This document shows, in pieces, positions 47,850 to 59,856 of a stretch of 64,000 bases of DNA. The stretch spans positions 60,816,541-60,880,540 of the forward strand of contig JAQMRL010000008.1 of NCBI GenBank assembly GCA_035578175.1, written 5' to 3'. The position numbers and the translations under genes are program-made. The notes beneath the pieces were generated by a model. The model searched no databases and was not told where the DNA came from. It was given only the letters and a program-made list of their open reading frames with translations. Numbering within the stretch: the stretch's first letter is position 1; every line of letters starts with the position of its first letter. This stretch comes from Catonia carolina. Lineage: Eukaryota > Arthropoda > Insecta > Hemiptera > Achilidae.

Positions 47850-47938
47850 GGGCCTATTCAGTTTCTTTTAAATAAATATGTAACAGAAATAGTGTAGCTG
47901 CTAGATCGACTGTATACTCAAACGTATGTACGTATGCG

Positions 47939-47975
<37 letters not shown>

Positions 47976-48245
47976 CGTTTTGCTAAACTCCCCTGCGTAC
48001 GTCTCTCAGCATCATCAACCCCTTCATCTGCTCCAACAGCAATTCGCACTCACATTTACACACACACACACACACAAATTTATGAAAGTCTCCATTAGGG
48101 GCTTATCATTTTTTTAAATTTAAAAACAAAATGTTGCTGTGAATATATATTCGTATTTAATACGAATATATGAAAATCCGTTTAGTAGTTTTAGAAATTA
48201 GCCTGCACAAAAAAACACGCTTTGTCTTTAGAATTATTAGTATAG
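47850..48245 (+). mobile_element. CA-repeat element copy 2
   Basis: (CG)/(CA)n at 47937-47975, then CGTTTTGCTAAACTCCCCTG, TACGTCTCTCAGCATCATCA, CTCCAACAGCAAT, a second (CA)n at 48060, and the tail GAAAATCCGTTTAGTAGTTT through ATTATTAGTATAGAT. Same block order as 26935-27362. Confidence 0.65.
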
Positions 48246-48249
48246 ATTA

Positions 48250-49115
48250 CGAGATACTAAATTTGCAAGCAAGTACTTGTCTTACCTTGTTAACGTATAG
48301 TTAAAGATTTTATTAATAAGATAATATTATTCAAACTTGAAATAAATACTTTTTTATTATCTTATTAATTTTTTTATGTTCACATAGACAACTAAGATCT
48401 TCGGGCATGATGATTTTCTAGTAAATTCCATTAATAACTTTGAGTTTAAATTTATACATACAGACAAATCAGAAATGGCGTCTTTAGTGGATGTAAGAAC
48501 TTGAATTATCAAGTCATGATAACCTTTCATAAACAAACGAAACGTGTTTTCTATTACAACGAGTTTATTTATTTTTTTATTTATTAACAATAAAGATATA
48601 ATCTGTTATTTTTAATAGAAGTAACTATTTTTTATTTGTTTATAAATGTTGCAGTAAATTATTTATTATTTTCATTATGTGTGGTATTTTATTTTTTCAT
48701 TTATTGATTTAATTTCCAGAATGTCAATCATAGATTCTTCTATTTTATTAAAAATGTTTATTAATTCAAGATATTTGTTTTAATTGGTCAAATCCCGTAT
48801 GTTGTACTTAATTTATAGTGCTTAAACTGGTATATGTAATGGATGGATTCCTAACTTAATAATAACATACCTATTAAAACGCCAATGTCATTAAAGTGGC
48901 AATGAAATAATCTTATTTTATTGATCACAACATGTAATTGTTTACTTGAATAGAAAAATAATAACGATTATCATTTTATTAATGCTGTATTAACATTATT
49001 TAATCATTAATTGTATTAAAATAACAAATAGAGTGGATTTATCTTAAATATAAATATAGATTTATGTATCAATACAATTATTTTATTAAAGAATTACCTT
49101 CTTTTATTAAAAAAA
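48250..49115. other. AT-rich spacer
   Basis: No supported feature. Confidence 0.4.
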
Positions 49116-49121
49116 TCTGGT

Positions 49122-50055
49122 GTGAAACACCCACACAACTTTCTCTTGCCAATACAAATAATTAACAATATTAGTAATAAAACATTACAAATAAACAAAA
49201 CAACTAACCTCAAAAACATAACCTTATTTTAATCATGAGTGAAAGACGCAAAATGAAAATCAACCTCAGTTTAGCTTAAAAATACGGAAAATCAATCACT
49301 CTTTCACGCTAAACTAGACTCTGTAGAGAAAAATTCTTAAAACAAAAGTTGTAGTTGTTTTAATTTTCTATATATTTTATTATATATACTTTTGTCGTAA
49401 AATCCATTATAAGGCTGAAATCTTTAAAAATCGAATGATTCACACTTTTCGTGAAAAAAAACCCCAGAAAATCGCTAATTTCCAATAAACAAGCGTTATA
49501 CAAAAAAATGTTTTAAATAAAAGTCGTAGGATTTTAAATTCTCTACAACTTTTATTATATACATTTTTGCGCTAAAATGCATAATAAAGCCACAATCTTA
49601 AAAAAAAAAAAATTTTTACGTGAAAACAGCCTCCCCAAGAATTTCAGCAGACATGGCGCCTACCCTATTTTGTAGACGTAGAGCATAAAAAATTTAATAA
49701 ATGAGGTAATTTTTTAAAAAAATCGTAGGAGCCGTTTTTGAGAAAATCGCAAAAAATCGAAAAATGACACGAATAAACTGCTACTTCCGGTAGGTCGATT
49801 TTGATGAAAATGTTCGTGTCGAGTCCTCTAGTAGTACCTAACTTAAGTTTCAAGTTTCAAGTTCGTACGATGTTCCGTTTTTGAGATATTTTGTTCACAC
49901 ACACGCGCGCGCGCGCGCACGCACACACACACACACAGACCAATCGTTACAAACATGTTTTTAGTGTAGGGGGTATGAAAACGTGAAGATCCGGTAAAAA
50001 CTCGATTTCTAAAAATCGACATGAAAACAATACTTTCCTTCCTATATATTTATAT
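49122..50055 (-). mobile_element. TG-element copy 5 (full length, reverse)
   Basis: Mirror image of 16230-17175: AAATCTGGTGTGAAACACCC at the left, two modules ACAACTT/ATATAC/AAAATGCAT 176 bp apart, ACATGGCGCCTACCCTATTT, a CA/CG tract at 49898-49938, and TTCCTTCCTATATATTTATATAGGC at the right. Confidence 0.75.
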
Positions 50056-50529
50056 AGGCAATATAAAGAAAAAAAACAGAAGCACAAATCATTATGAGAT
50101 GTTGTATTAAATTATACCTGCGCTTCGCCAGGAAATTTCATGACTTTCGATCTCGTAAAAAAAATGGTTTTTAATTTTACTAATTCATGAAATACAGACT
50201 TCGAAGAGTAATGTTTAAAACTAACAACCCCTAGCTTGCTGCGCTTTATGATATAACGAAGCGTGCTTCGAACTAAATGGACGTTTTAACCGACATAATT
50301 GCGTGTACTGGTCGGATGTGAATCGCCATAATATTACCAAAGCGTAGCTGAATGTGCTTGGAGTTAAGGCATTGATACGGATTTCGAATGCTGCACTTAC
50401 AGGAACTTATTTCTTTAAGGCCGCTCCCTCACTTGTCGGTGCGGTATCTGAATTCGGTGTTTACTGTTTTACCGAGTCGGTACCGATGCCGCCTTCACTT
50501 CCTAACAAGGCGGCGTATTCACGAGCAGT

Positions 50530-50900
50530 ACCGTTTGTACAATCGAGGAAACATGTCATCAAGTAAAAAAGATATTTTCCTAATGTATTTGTTATGCGTT
50601 CGTGTAAAAGAAAGCGTTACTAGCGACATTCCTATAGAGAAAAAATAATTACTGTTGACATTTGTTGCGGCTAAAGTATTTCACAAGATGACAACAAATT
50701 TCAATCAATGTACGAGATGTCAAAGCATACTTTTCACAAGTTTCTCCGTCATCTTGTCCCATCTATCACGAAACAAGGCTACAAGATTTAAAAAATCTGT
50801 AAGGGCTAAAGAAAGGTTTAGTCCATGCTTTTTCCGTTACATCCTTCCTTCAGTACTCTGGTAGTTTATAGTTGTAAAAAACAGGATACTTTCCAATTTC
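50530..50900 (+). pseudogene. Possible Harbinger-type transposase N-terminal remnant
   Basis: Short frames read KKDIFLMYLLCVRVKE, then YEMSKHTFHKFLRHLVPSI and SVRAKERF with aromatic residues after it. The order (hydrophobic start, MS--TF--LL---P-I, then AKERL--TLRFLATG) follows HARBI1-like N-termini. The frames shift twice and the DDE part is absent. Tentative. Confidence 0.35.
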
Positions 50901-51234
50901 TAAAATCAAAAGCACGTGAATATCCCTTTCTACGGCCATTTCACTTGTGGATAATATCGAGGAGCGACTGACTATTTCTACCGAGGCTCGGTATACTGAA
51001 ACCTCCCCGCCCTGCTACCACACATCCCGACAAGGTCAGGTATAGTTACTTGAGTCACGATTTTGCCCTTGATTGCAACGAGAGATAAAGGGAGAAAAGC
51101 ATCAGTGCGCTTGCGCGACTGCTTTAATTTCAGTACAACAAACACAACTTACACTCTTCTCAAATTATATACAGTATATCGCGGAATCTTTTGTAGGTTA
51201 ATTGTACGAATATAACTGTTACTTACCGTAAACA

Positions 51235-51425
51235 GAAATGTTAGTTTCTCGAAAACGTGGGCAGACTATTCACGGTGCTGAACGAAATCTAATATGCAGT
51301 GTAATATGCAGAGAAACAGAAACGTACCGACAATTAAGGGAGCGGTTTTAAGGAAACGTTAACTCGGAAACCTACTTGGAATTGCTGAGGGAAGTAGTGT
51401 TGCCAGAACTTGAAAACACCCCATT
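51235..51425 (+). pseudogene. Tc1/mariner-like transposase fragment
   Basis: MLVSRKRGQTIHGAERNLI (helix-turn-helix-like start) and, after a gap, NVNSETYLELLREVVLPEL, the VN---YL-LL---V-P-L segment just before the second catalytic Asp in IS630/mariner-type transposases. Only these two pieces remain, so the core is deleted. Confidence 0.4.
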
Positions 51426-51519
51426 TTAAACTTTCAATCTCTCATCTCACAAGAAGATGAGGTTTTCTCATTTCATTAATCTTCACAATTTCTATTTTTG
51501 TAAAATAGAATAAAATATG

Positions 51520-51770
51520 CTGTGCAGAACTTAAGCGTGGTAAGTGGAGACAGCATCTAAATAGAATGCTAAAAAAAGGAAATCAATGAAAGTAAAGAAC
51601 TATAGACCACATGGAAGGCCACGAAAAAGATGGCAGTAGCTAAATTATAGAATCAAAATAAATAGCTATTCGCTGAAAATAGTAAAATATATAAAAGTAG
51701 TTCAGAACGGCCAAGAGCCTAATCTTTGATAGCAAGCTGAAGAATAAAATAATAAATAAATGAATAAGTA
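51520..51770 (+). mobile_element. EN-RT LINE C-terminal fragment
   Basis: GTGGAGACAGCATCTAAATA (WRQHLNRM) and GGCCACGAAAAAGATGGCAG (GRPRKRWQ) correspond to the same blocks at 24833-25165, with decayed sequence between. The 3' part GAGCCTAATCTTTGATAGCA leads into a GAA/ATAA-rich tail. Confidence 0.55.
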
Positions 51771-52925
51771 GAAACTTGAATAGTTCTTTATAAATCGAAA
51801 CAATATTATAATAATAATTAGTGTTAAAAAAATAATAAAAATATTGTATAATAATTTGTTATCATTACAAAATACTCACGGTTGACTTTCCGGTTCCTTG
51901 AAAGTGGAAGTAGATGGTGAATAAAAAAACGTTCCGCCCTTTAATTATTGTTTATTATTACACGTATTAAATAGACGATCACAGTATTTTGTAATAATTT
52001 GTATCAGGAAATTATTCGCCTTAACTTGTTGCAAGACAGTAATTTAAAAATCAATAAACTTGAAATACGCAGTGAAAATAAATACATATTTTTACAGTCT
52101 ACGTATACTTGAAAAATATGACGTATCATGAGTGAAGTTTACTAAAGTATCATTTGGAAGGGTTTTGTTTACAGTTGTAATAGCAACTGTTTGCCACAGA
52201 GGGGTTGAAGACATTGTGATAATATAAGGGAAAAGTGGTTGTTCCAGAATTCTCTAGCAGGACTGAGATTTAAAAAGAATTAATGTAAATAATAATAGTC
52301 GGGTTATTTCCAAGAAATGGTTAGAAATAGTGTATAAATGGTTAGGTATTGTAACAACTACCTGGAAGGGTCGGTATATCTATTTAGATAATTAGCTCTT
52401 TTTTAACGATGTGATGGTATAATGTGTTTGTTTACCTTTTGTAAAACTTCCAGAACCCGATAGAAAAACTTTGTATTTTTATTATTGTATAACAAAATCC
52501 CTGTTAATCTAGAACCCCATTGAGTTAGGTATGTGAAGGGGCCATGATGCCCTTTCCAGTTAGTCTTGATTTGTCATTCAGTGAGTGAATTATACTATGT
52601 AACAGATATGTTTGTGAGAAGTTCTAGCGTTTATTGTAGACGGGTGTATGACGTTGGGTATGCACGTCATTCGGTCTGCAAATTAAGCACAATGGACGAT
52701 AATGATAATAAGGAGGTGAGCGGTCATAAAATTTTCTACAACTACCCTTTGATAAGTCACCGATACTTGAGTAATTTATGACAGGGAAGCAATAAAAGTA
52801 CCCTCTATCTCCTTCCTGAAGAAAAGGTAGAGAGTAATAAACAGCAAACCTAGAAATAACTAAACTACAAAGGAAACTAGCCTTACGTACATCAGGTAAA
52901 ACATGTCATTCAATAGAATTTCTGA
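51770..52925. other. AT-rich spacer
   Basis: No supported feature. The 71-codon frame at 52566 is unconvincing. Confidence 0.4.
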
Positions 52926-52929
52926 TAAT

Positions 52930-53662
52930 GAAACTAACATTCCTATAACTCGAATTTTCTATATCTCGAATTGAATTTCAGTGCCCTTCATTCAACCTTC
53001 CATGCATTTACTGTGTAAAAATCCATCTATAACTCGAATTCCGTCATTTCTCCAAGTCGAACTTTTCATTTAGTTTCTTTTAACGAAATTATGTACATAG
53101 TTCTCAAAATAGCATTTTTGGTCTTTTGAAAACTGTAGGTACAGTACTGTTTCTTTCATTTTAAGAGAAAATGTTCGACGAAAAAAGGTTACAGACCCTC
53201 AAAGTCATCTGGTTGCCTTTGCAGGCCTAACAAGCGTAAACCAAAACAATGAATTTCTTTGAATCGACGAATCTTTGGTGGACCGCAGAACAATAGATCC
53301 ATAGCCTGTCGGTACAATGTACCATATTCAGCATGTAGTCTACTGTAATTATAATAGCGTAATTTTGGAATACTGTAGTCTATAGTGTATAAAATATGTA
53401 TACATTACTTAACACTGTAGCTTATAGCTAAGTTAAATGCAACGCGCCGTATAGTACTGTTTTGCAAAATTACGCATGTCCTAAGTAGGCCTACATATTT
53501 CACATAATTGTAGGCTACTGTATTAGCCTATGTGGAATGTTCTGTGTTTTTTTATTTTGTAATAACTGATTTATTGTTATTTTTCCATAACTCAAAATTT
53601 CTGTATTTTTTCTGAATTTTTTTTCTCATCCCTTGAGGATTCAGGTTATAGAAGTTCGACTG
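52930..53662. mobile_element. pogo/Tigger-like MITE
   Basis: The right end, reversed, reads CAGTCGAACTTCTATAACCT followed by GAATCC, next to TA at 53663. The left part repeats CCTATAACTCGAATTTTC and TATATCTCGAATTGAA. These 'CAGTCGAACCTCTATAACTCGAA' ends are typical of Tigger-derived elements. The left terminus is degraded, and there is no transposase frame. Confidence 0.5.
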
Positions 53663-53874
53663 TATTAGAACCGATGTTAGACTTAGTGTAGTTTTTATAC
53701 TCCATACATTTCAGTCAATGTTAATTTCATATCATTAAAATAGAATTTTTAAACTACTGTAATTATATCAAATTAAATCATTATTGAATTAAAGTACTAT
53801 TGTAGGCCTACAACAAAAAAAGTGGTTTTCTCGTCCCTACTAACAATATTACCGATTTCGGTTTTGTTTACTTT

Positions 53875-54009
53875 CTCTTGCCTATATGAATATATAGGAA
53901 GGAAAGTATTGTTTTCATGTCGATTTTTCGAAATTGAGTTTTTACCGGTTCTACACGTTTTCAGACCCCTGAATCCAAAAAAACACGTTTTTAGCGAATG
54001 GTGTGTGTG

Positions 54010-54056
<47 letters not shown>

Positions 54057-54830
54057 GTGTGTGTGTGCGTGTGTGTGTCGTGAATAGAATATCTCAAGAA
54101 CGGAACGTCGTACGAACTTGAAACTTAAGTTAGGCACCACAAGTGGAAGTAGTAGTAGCTAGCTTATTCGTGTAATTTTTCACTTTACTGCGATTTTCTC
54201 AAGAACGGCTCCCACGATTTTTTTTTTAAATCGCCTCGTTTAATATATTTTTCATGCTTAACAAGATAGGGTAGGCGTCATGTCTGCTGAAATTCTTGGA
54301 GAGGCTGTTTTCACGTAAAAAATTGTTTTTATAAGATTGTGGCTTTAATATGCAATTTAGCGCAAAAATGTATAATAAAAGTTATAGAGAACTAAAAATC
54401 CTACAACTTTTATTTCAAACTTTTTTGTATAACGCTTAGTTTAGTGGTCATTAGCGATTTTCTGTATTTTTTTCTTACGAAAACGTGTAAAAAATCAATT
54501 AATTTAAGATTTCGGCCTTAGTATGCATTTTACGACAAAAGTGTATATAATTAAATTTATAGGAAATTAAAATATCTACAACTTTTATTCAGAACATTTT
54601 TCTCTACTGAGCCGAGTTTAGCGTGAAAGAGTGATTTTCTGCATTTTTAAGACAAACTGAAGTTGATTTTCATTTTGCGTCTTTCACTCATGATTAAAAT
54701 TAGGTTATATTTATTGGGGTTAGTTTTTTGTTTATTTCTAATGTTTTATTACTAATGTTAGGTTATATTGTTAATTATTTGCATTGGCAAGAGAAAGTTG
54801 TGTGAGTTTCACACCAGATTTTTTTTTTTT
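53875..54830 (+). mobile_element. TG-element copy 6 (full length)
   Basis: CTTGCCTATATGAATATATAGGAAGG at the left, long (TG)n at 54001-54080, AAGATAGGGTAGGCGTCATG, two AAGATT-GGC-TTA modules and TTTCACACCAGATTTTT at the right. The GGACCCGACACGAACATT block found after GGCACCACTAGA in other copies is deleted. Confidence 0.75.
54001..54080 (+). repeat. (TG)n microsatellite with CG interruptions
   Basis: The longest dinucleotide tract of the window, lying inside TG-element copy 6. Confidence 0.95.
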
Positions 54831-54837
54831 TTAAAGA

Positions 54838-55240
54838 TAACTTGATCGAGAGTGTTCTCAGCTTGATTCATTAAAAATAAAAAACCGCGGTGGCCTAGGC
54901 TATATATTTAACAAATAAAATTTAAATAAAAAAATAAAAAAGCCCCTACACAAAAAATTATAAAAAGTTAGAAAGAAATCTTTATATTCGACCCTTTTAA
55001 CTGTAACGTGTGTGTCTATCTGTGACACCATAGCTCCCGATAGGATGAACCGATTTTGATTTAGTTTTTTTTTGAAAGGTGACTTGATTGAAAGTGTACT
55101 TAGCTACGATTCAATAAAACAAGTGTAGGCGTTTAAAAAAAAACTGAATTACCAAAATTCGATCGTCGCGTGGTGTATGTGTGTGTCTGTCTGTGACACC
55201 ATAGCTCCTGTACGGATGAACCATTTCGATTTAGTTTTTT
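54838..55240 (+). repeat. Tandem units with GTGACACCATAGCTCC
   Basis: Successive units carry AACTTGATCGAGAGTGTTCTCAGC / GACTTGATTGAAAGTGTACTTAGC and TCTGTGACACCATAGCTCC (55019 and 55190, about 170 bp apart). A reverse copy of one unit is in the middle of 47187-47640. No coding capacity. Confidence 0.6.
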
Positions 55241-55282
55241 ATTGTCTCTAGCTCTATATGCATATGTAAGATGGAAAGTACT

Positions 55283-56793
55283 GGGTGAAGTGCATAAAAG
55301 TAGTTGGTATTAAGTAGTTCCAACTAAGTACAAAAAGTAGCAACTACGTTAGAATAGTAGTTACTTAAATTGGTGAGAATAAACATCTACTACGTAGTAC
55401 TTGTTAGTAGAAACTAAGCCATGAGTAGTTGTAACCGGTAAAAAACATTAGTAGTAGGTACCTAAGTAGTAGTTACTAAGTGTTTAGTTAGTATTAAGCA
55501 AAGCAGTGGAGGGAGAAAGTTGTAAACGTTTCAGTTCACCTCTCTATTTGATCCTAACGTCCTGTCCCTCAGGTTCTAAAACATCAGGGTTGAAATTCTT
55601 TGTTACAGGAAATTGATAATCAGAATTATCATTTGAATATTTTGCAACATTATGGAATATCGTGCAACACAAAATTAATTTTGGAATATTTTTCCAGAGA
55701 CATTCCACAGTATTTCCAAGAATTAGAAATATTTTTTCAGCTGCCCAAATATGCGTTCTATTACAACTCTTTCTGTGAAATGCAAGTTATTAAATTTCTG
55801 TTCCGGACTCCAAGCATGATTTTTAAACTGGTAATCAACCAAGGTGGTATCCAGTACCCACTGTCTCTAAGCAGACCCATGAAACTGCAAAATTATTTGG
55901 TATCTTGAACTACGTTTCCAAATTCTACTATCATGTACACTACCGGGCCACTGTGCATTCACACTAGTAATTCATTCAGCACAGTCACTAGGAACCTGAG
56001 CATTTCAACTTGCAGATACTTCCTATTTATGTACTCGTCACCATATCGTTGTGGTTTTAGTATTTTTAGACGTGTGTAGTCTACTGCACCAACCACTGTT
56101 TATATTTGAAATCGTTTTTGCCATAATAACTTAGCTTCAATCATTCATTCTGCTGAAGTAGGAAATCTAATCCAATCTTGAGTTTTCGCGAAAATATTGT
56201 CAATTACATATGTAATATTTTCTTCGTAGAGTAGTACAATGAATTTCAAAGTCTTCTGCTATGCGGCTTTGGACCCTGGATCCCTGATGTATCTTTAAAA
56301 ATTTTCCATTCTCTTTCTGGAAGTTACAGCACCCCCTTAAGTTTTTCAGTATTTTTAAGAAAACGGTCCCATAAGAAACCAATGCTTTCGCTTATAAAAT
56401 GTACCAACGTTTATATTTACTTGAACTTGCATCTTTTCTCTCACGGTAGTATTTAACATGATGTAAATTTATAAAATAAGATATCTCTCTGCAATGGTTA
56501 AATTCGTAAGCACCAAGGTGAGCATGATCGAAGGTGAGCTACGTAACGAATTTCTTAGTTGTTACTAGATTTTGAAGTTAGTTAATTCTTTTTATTCTCT
56601 TCGTTCTTAGTACTGTACTTACAAACGAAATACTACAAAACCCAGAAAATTATAGTAACAACTAAGTTGGCCAGTAACTACTTAGCGGAGGTTAGTCGAA
56701 CAAAAACTAACATATTTTATTCTCTTAAAATATCATAGTAACTACTTAAAAAATGCGTAGTACTAGCACCAACTACTTTTTATTCTCTTCGCC
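55283..56793 (-). mobile_element. PIF/Harbinger transposon
   Basis: Left end GGGTGAAGTGCATAAAAGTA; right end reversed GGGCGAAGAGAATAAAAAGT, with AGTAGTTGG-T following in both. Flanks ACT (55280-55282) and ATT (56794-56796) fit a 3-bp TSD with one change. Excision restores GAAAGTATTGTTTTC as in other TG-elements. The AGTAGTT motif is repeated through both subterminal regions. The transposase is on the minus strand. Confidence 0.85.
55610..56410 (-). pseudogene. Harbinger transposase (HARBI1-like nuclease), frameshifted
   Basis: Minus-strand pieces in order: QDWIRFPTSAE, VVGAVDYTRLKILKPQ (first catalytic Asp), NAQWPGSVHDSRIWK (second Asp), LLRDSGYWIPPWLITSLK, and VVIERIFGQLKKYF (catalytic Glu), then CVARYSIMLQNI. 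This is the full DDE_Tnp_4 order of PIF/Harbinger nucleases. At least four frame changes and stops separate the pieces, so no protein is made, though all three acidic residues survive. The 102-codon plus frame 55600-55908 is antisense to it. Confidence 0.85.
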
Positions 56794-56887
56794 CATTGTT
56801 TTCATGACGATATTTTGAAATCGAGTTTTTACCGGATATACACGTTTTCAGACCCGCTGAACCCAACTAAACATATTTTTAGCGATT

Positions 56888-56933
<46 letters not shown>

Positions 56934-57559
56934 CGCGCACGTGAATATTATAAATCTCAAGAACGGAGTATTGTACGAAATTGAAACTTGGAAGTTATGT
57001 TAAGTACCGCTAGAGGACCCGACACGACCATTTTCATTAAAATCGGTCAACCGGAAGTAGTAGTTTGTGCATGTAATTTTTCACTTTCTTGCAATTTCCT
57101 CAAAAACGGATCCGACGATTTATTTTTAAATCACTTCTTTTACTAAATCTTTTATACTGAACAATAGTGAGTAAGCGCCATGTCTGCTGAAGTTCTCCTA
57201 GAAATAAAAATGTTTTATAAACCTACAACTTTTATTTGTATTGTTTTTTTGTAGTATTTAACGCTTACTTTAGCGGCAATTAGTGATTTTTTGTTCTTTC
57301 ATCAAAATCTAAAAGAAAAATTCAATATTTTTAAAGATTTCGGCCTTAGTAGGCCTATGCCATTTTACGTCAAAAGTGTAGCTATATATAATCAGAATTA
57401 TAGAAAATTAAAAAACCTACAACTTTTGTTTAAAGAATTTTTTTTAACAGAGCCTACTTTAGCGTCAAACAGTGATTTTCCGTATTATAAAGCCAAACTG
57501 GGTTTGGTTTTCATTTTACCCGTACATCATTCACTGTTGATAAAAATTAGGTTTGTTTT

Positions 57560-58300
57560 TTGCCTTGAAAAATAAAGGTGCGTCTTATAGTCCGGAAAAT
57601 ATGGTTAACTACTAAATATTGTTTAATAATTTTATCACGTAGCTTACTGAAACTTAAAAATTTAGTCATAAAATTTACACTTCTAAATAATTAAAAATCT
57701 GAAATATTATTAAAATTTATTTTCAACCAAATAAGATTTCTTAAAACCACGAGAATATTCCACAAGAATATTCCTACTTTATTAAAGAAAAATTAAACTA
57801 TTAATAACATATTCTACAAAAAATCCCCTGAGCTCATTTAACACTATTAAGTTTACACTATGTAGGGTACAAACTATCATAGTTTGCTTATCGCTTATAA
57901 AATAATTGATTATTTTATAAGCGATCACAAATCAAAAGTTTTAAAGAAATAAATATGAACGTAAATACAAAAGAAATACCGGTAAAATTCTGTTTGAAAT
58001 TTATTAAAATGAATATTTATTTTATATCATACAACTTTTACCTCGTAAATCCCAATTTAAATGTTTGTTTAAATAAAACTTCTAAACTGTATATTAATTT
58101 TTTTTTTTACATTTTAACAGAAGTTTTCAAAAGGTTTGAACAAACAACAAATGTACGATTCATCAGTTTTATTAGCCTACATTTTTGTAAGTAACTAATT
58201 CTATTGTAATCTGAAAACAACGTAGCACTTAAATGAAACATATGATAAACTTCACTTTCAAATTTACTTTAAATATTCCTTTTTCATAAATTTTAATAAG
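57560..58300. other. AT-rich spacer
   Basis: Contains a short perfect palindrome around 57894-57923 (CGCTTATAAAATAATTGATT mirrored). No gene supported. Confidence 0.4.
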
Positions 58301-58699
58301 GCTTTCGGTCAACATGCACGAAGGAGTTGGAGTTTGCTGGAATAACTATGAAAAACTTAACGAGAATGAAGAAAAACAACTTGCGAACTAAAGAGTGGCA
58401 TTATTTTGGAACAATCAACATACGGACACTTCTGCAGACAGGTAAATTAAAGCGAACACTGGGTTAGATGGCGAAACAACATATTCTAATACTCGCTTTA
58501 CAAGAAACGCGTTTTACTGCCGCAAAAACTTTTGATTCTGGAAATTTTATGATGTTTATAGGACAACTTGAACCAAGAATAGGAGCTGACCTACAGCAAC
58601 TCGTAACAACATTCTGCGGAAGTAACGGATCATAGACTCAACAACAAAATTCCATTCACCTTCGGAAGGACCTGTACTTTAATTATAAAATGCGGAAAT

Positions 58700-58930
58700 A
58701 TGAGATGCTCAATATATGTGATGCATACACACAACTATCAACGTGGACAATCGGAGAAATTTAGAAGAGGTGGAGCAATCTGGGAACAGATAAACAATAA
58801 AGCACCAGAGAAGAGGGTCCGATTTTTAGTTGGTGAATTCAACGCAGAAATCGGTAAACAACAGTTCTGGAAGATTGTCAGCGACTATCCAGCCCACAAG
58901 AAAACAAACAGGAATGGTAATATTTATTGA
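58700..58930 (+). pseudogene. LINE A endonuclease fragment
   Basis: The longest intact piece of the exonuclease-endonuclease-phosphatase-type domain of LINE A copy 3, with LVGEFNAEIG. The start codon is incidental. Confidence 0.75.
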
Positions 58931-59189
58931 ATTGTGTGAAACATTTAATCTTAAACAGATGTCCACTAATTTCATGAAACTCCCTAGGAAACCGAAAACA
59001 TGGCGAACTCCGGAATAAAAATTTGGTAAATTCCAAAGAGATCATGTTACAATCTGGAAAGAAAACATTAAGAAAATCATGAACGAACAAATGCGGAAAG
59101 GTGAAGAGCCCGAAGAGAAATATCAAAAAAATATTCGAGGGGTAGAAACAAAACTTCATCTCAACCAAAGACAAGAGAACTTTTGAGGA

Positions 59190-59850
59190 TTGCCACAGAA
59201 CTGAAAAACAACGAAGCTGCTGGAGAAGACTCAATCTGTGCAGAAATGTTGAAACATGGTGGAGAAGTAACTATCAGAGCACTTGGAAAAGAAACTGAAA
59301 AGATCTGGGTAACTGAGAAGATTCCATGTGAATAGAAAACGTCACTGATACACCCACTGAACGGATGTAAACAATTACCGCGGAATTTTCGTTTTACCCG
59401 TGACAGATAAAGTAGGCCTACACTCCAAAAAATGTTTGACTAGACTAGACGAGCAAGTAGATCAGAAACTGAGTGAACATCAAGCCGCGTTCAAAAAAGG
59501 AAGATCCTACGGAGAGTAGATAAACCACCTAATTTTAGTACGGAAAGTTATATTCCAAGAGATATAGTGGTAGTGTTCGCTGATTTTAAGAAAGCTTATG
59601 ATTCAGTAGACCAACAAACACTACTGAATATTTTAAAAGAATTTGGAATGGATATTAAAATAACGACAATCATTAAAGAAACCTTAAGACCGCCACAAAA
59701 AAGTAAAAAGTAAAATTTCTAGGAGAAATCTTCGGAGAGTTTGAAATTACAACAAGCGTTAGGCCGGGTGATGGACTGTCACCGAGGTTTTCACCCGTGT
59801 GCTGGAGAAAGTTATTTAGAAATAATAAATGGAACTTGCCAATAAAGGAT
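59190..59850 (+). pseudogene. LINE A reverse transcriptase, motifs 0 to B'
   Basis: Broken frames with NNEAAGEDSICAEMLKHGG, FADFKKAYDSVDQQTLLNIL and VRPGDGLSP. At least five in-frame stops. Confidence 0.8.
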
Positions 59851-59856
59851 TATTAA

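Larger units (their letters stand above)
55244..57560 (+). mobile_element. TG-element copy 7, split by a Harbinger transposon
   Basis: The first 39 bases (CTCTAGCTCTATATGCATATGTAAGATGG) precede the Harbinger insertion. Homology resumes at 56794 with TTGTTTTCATGACGATATTT, a (TG)n/(GC)n tract at 56889-56940 and GGACCCGACACGACCATTTT. It runs to about 57560. Confidence 0.75.

Noticed and set aside
55600..55908. 102-codon plus-strand frame as a gene
   Set aside because: It is antisense to the Harbinger nuclease segments, which explain the sequence better.
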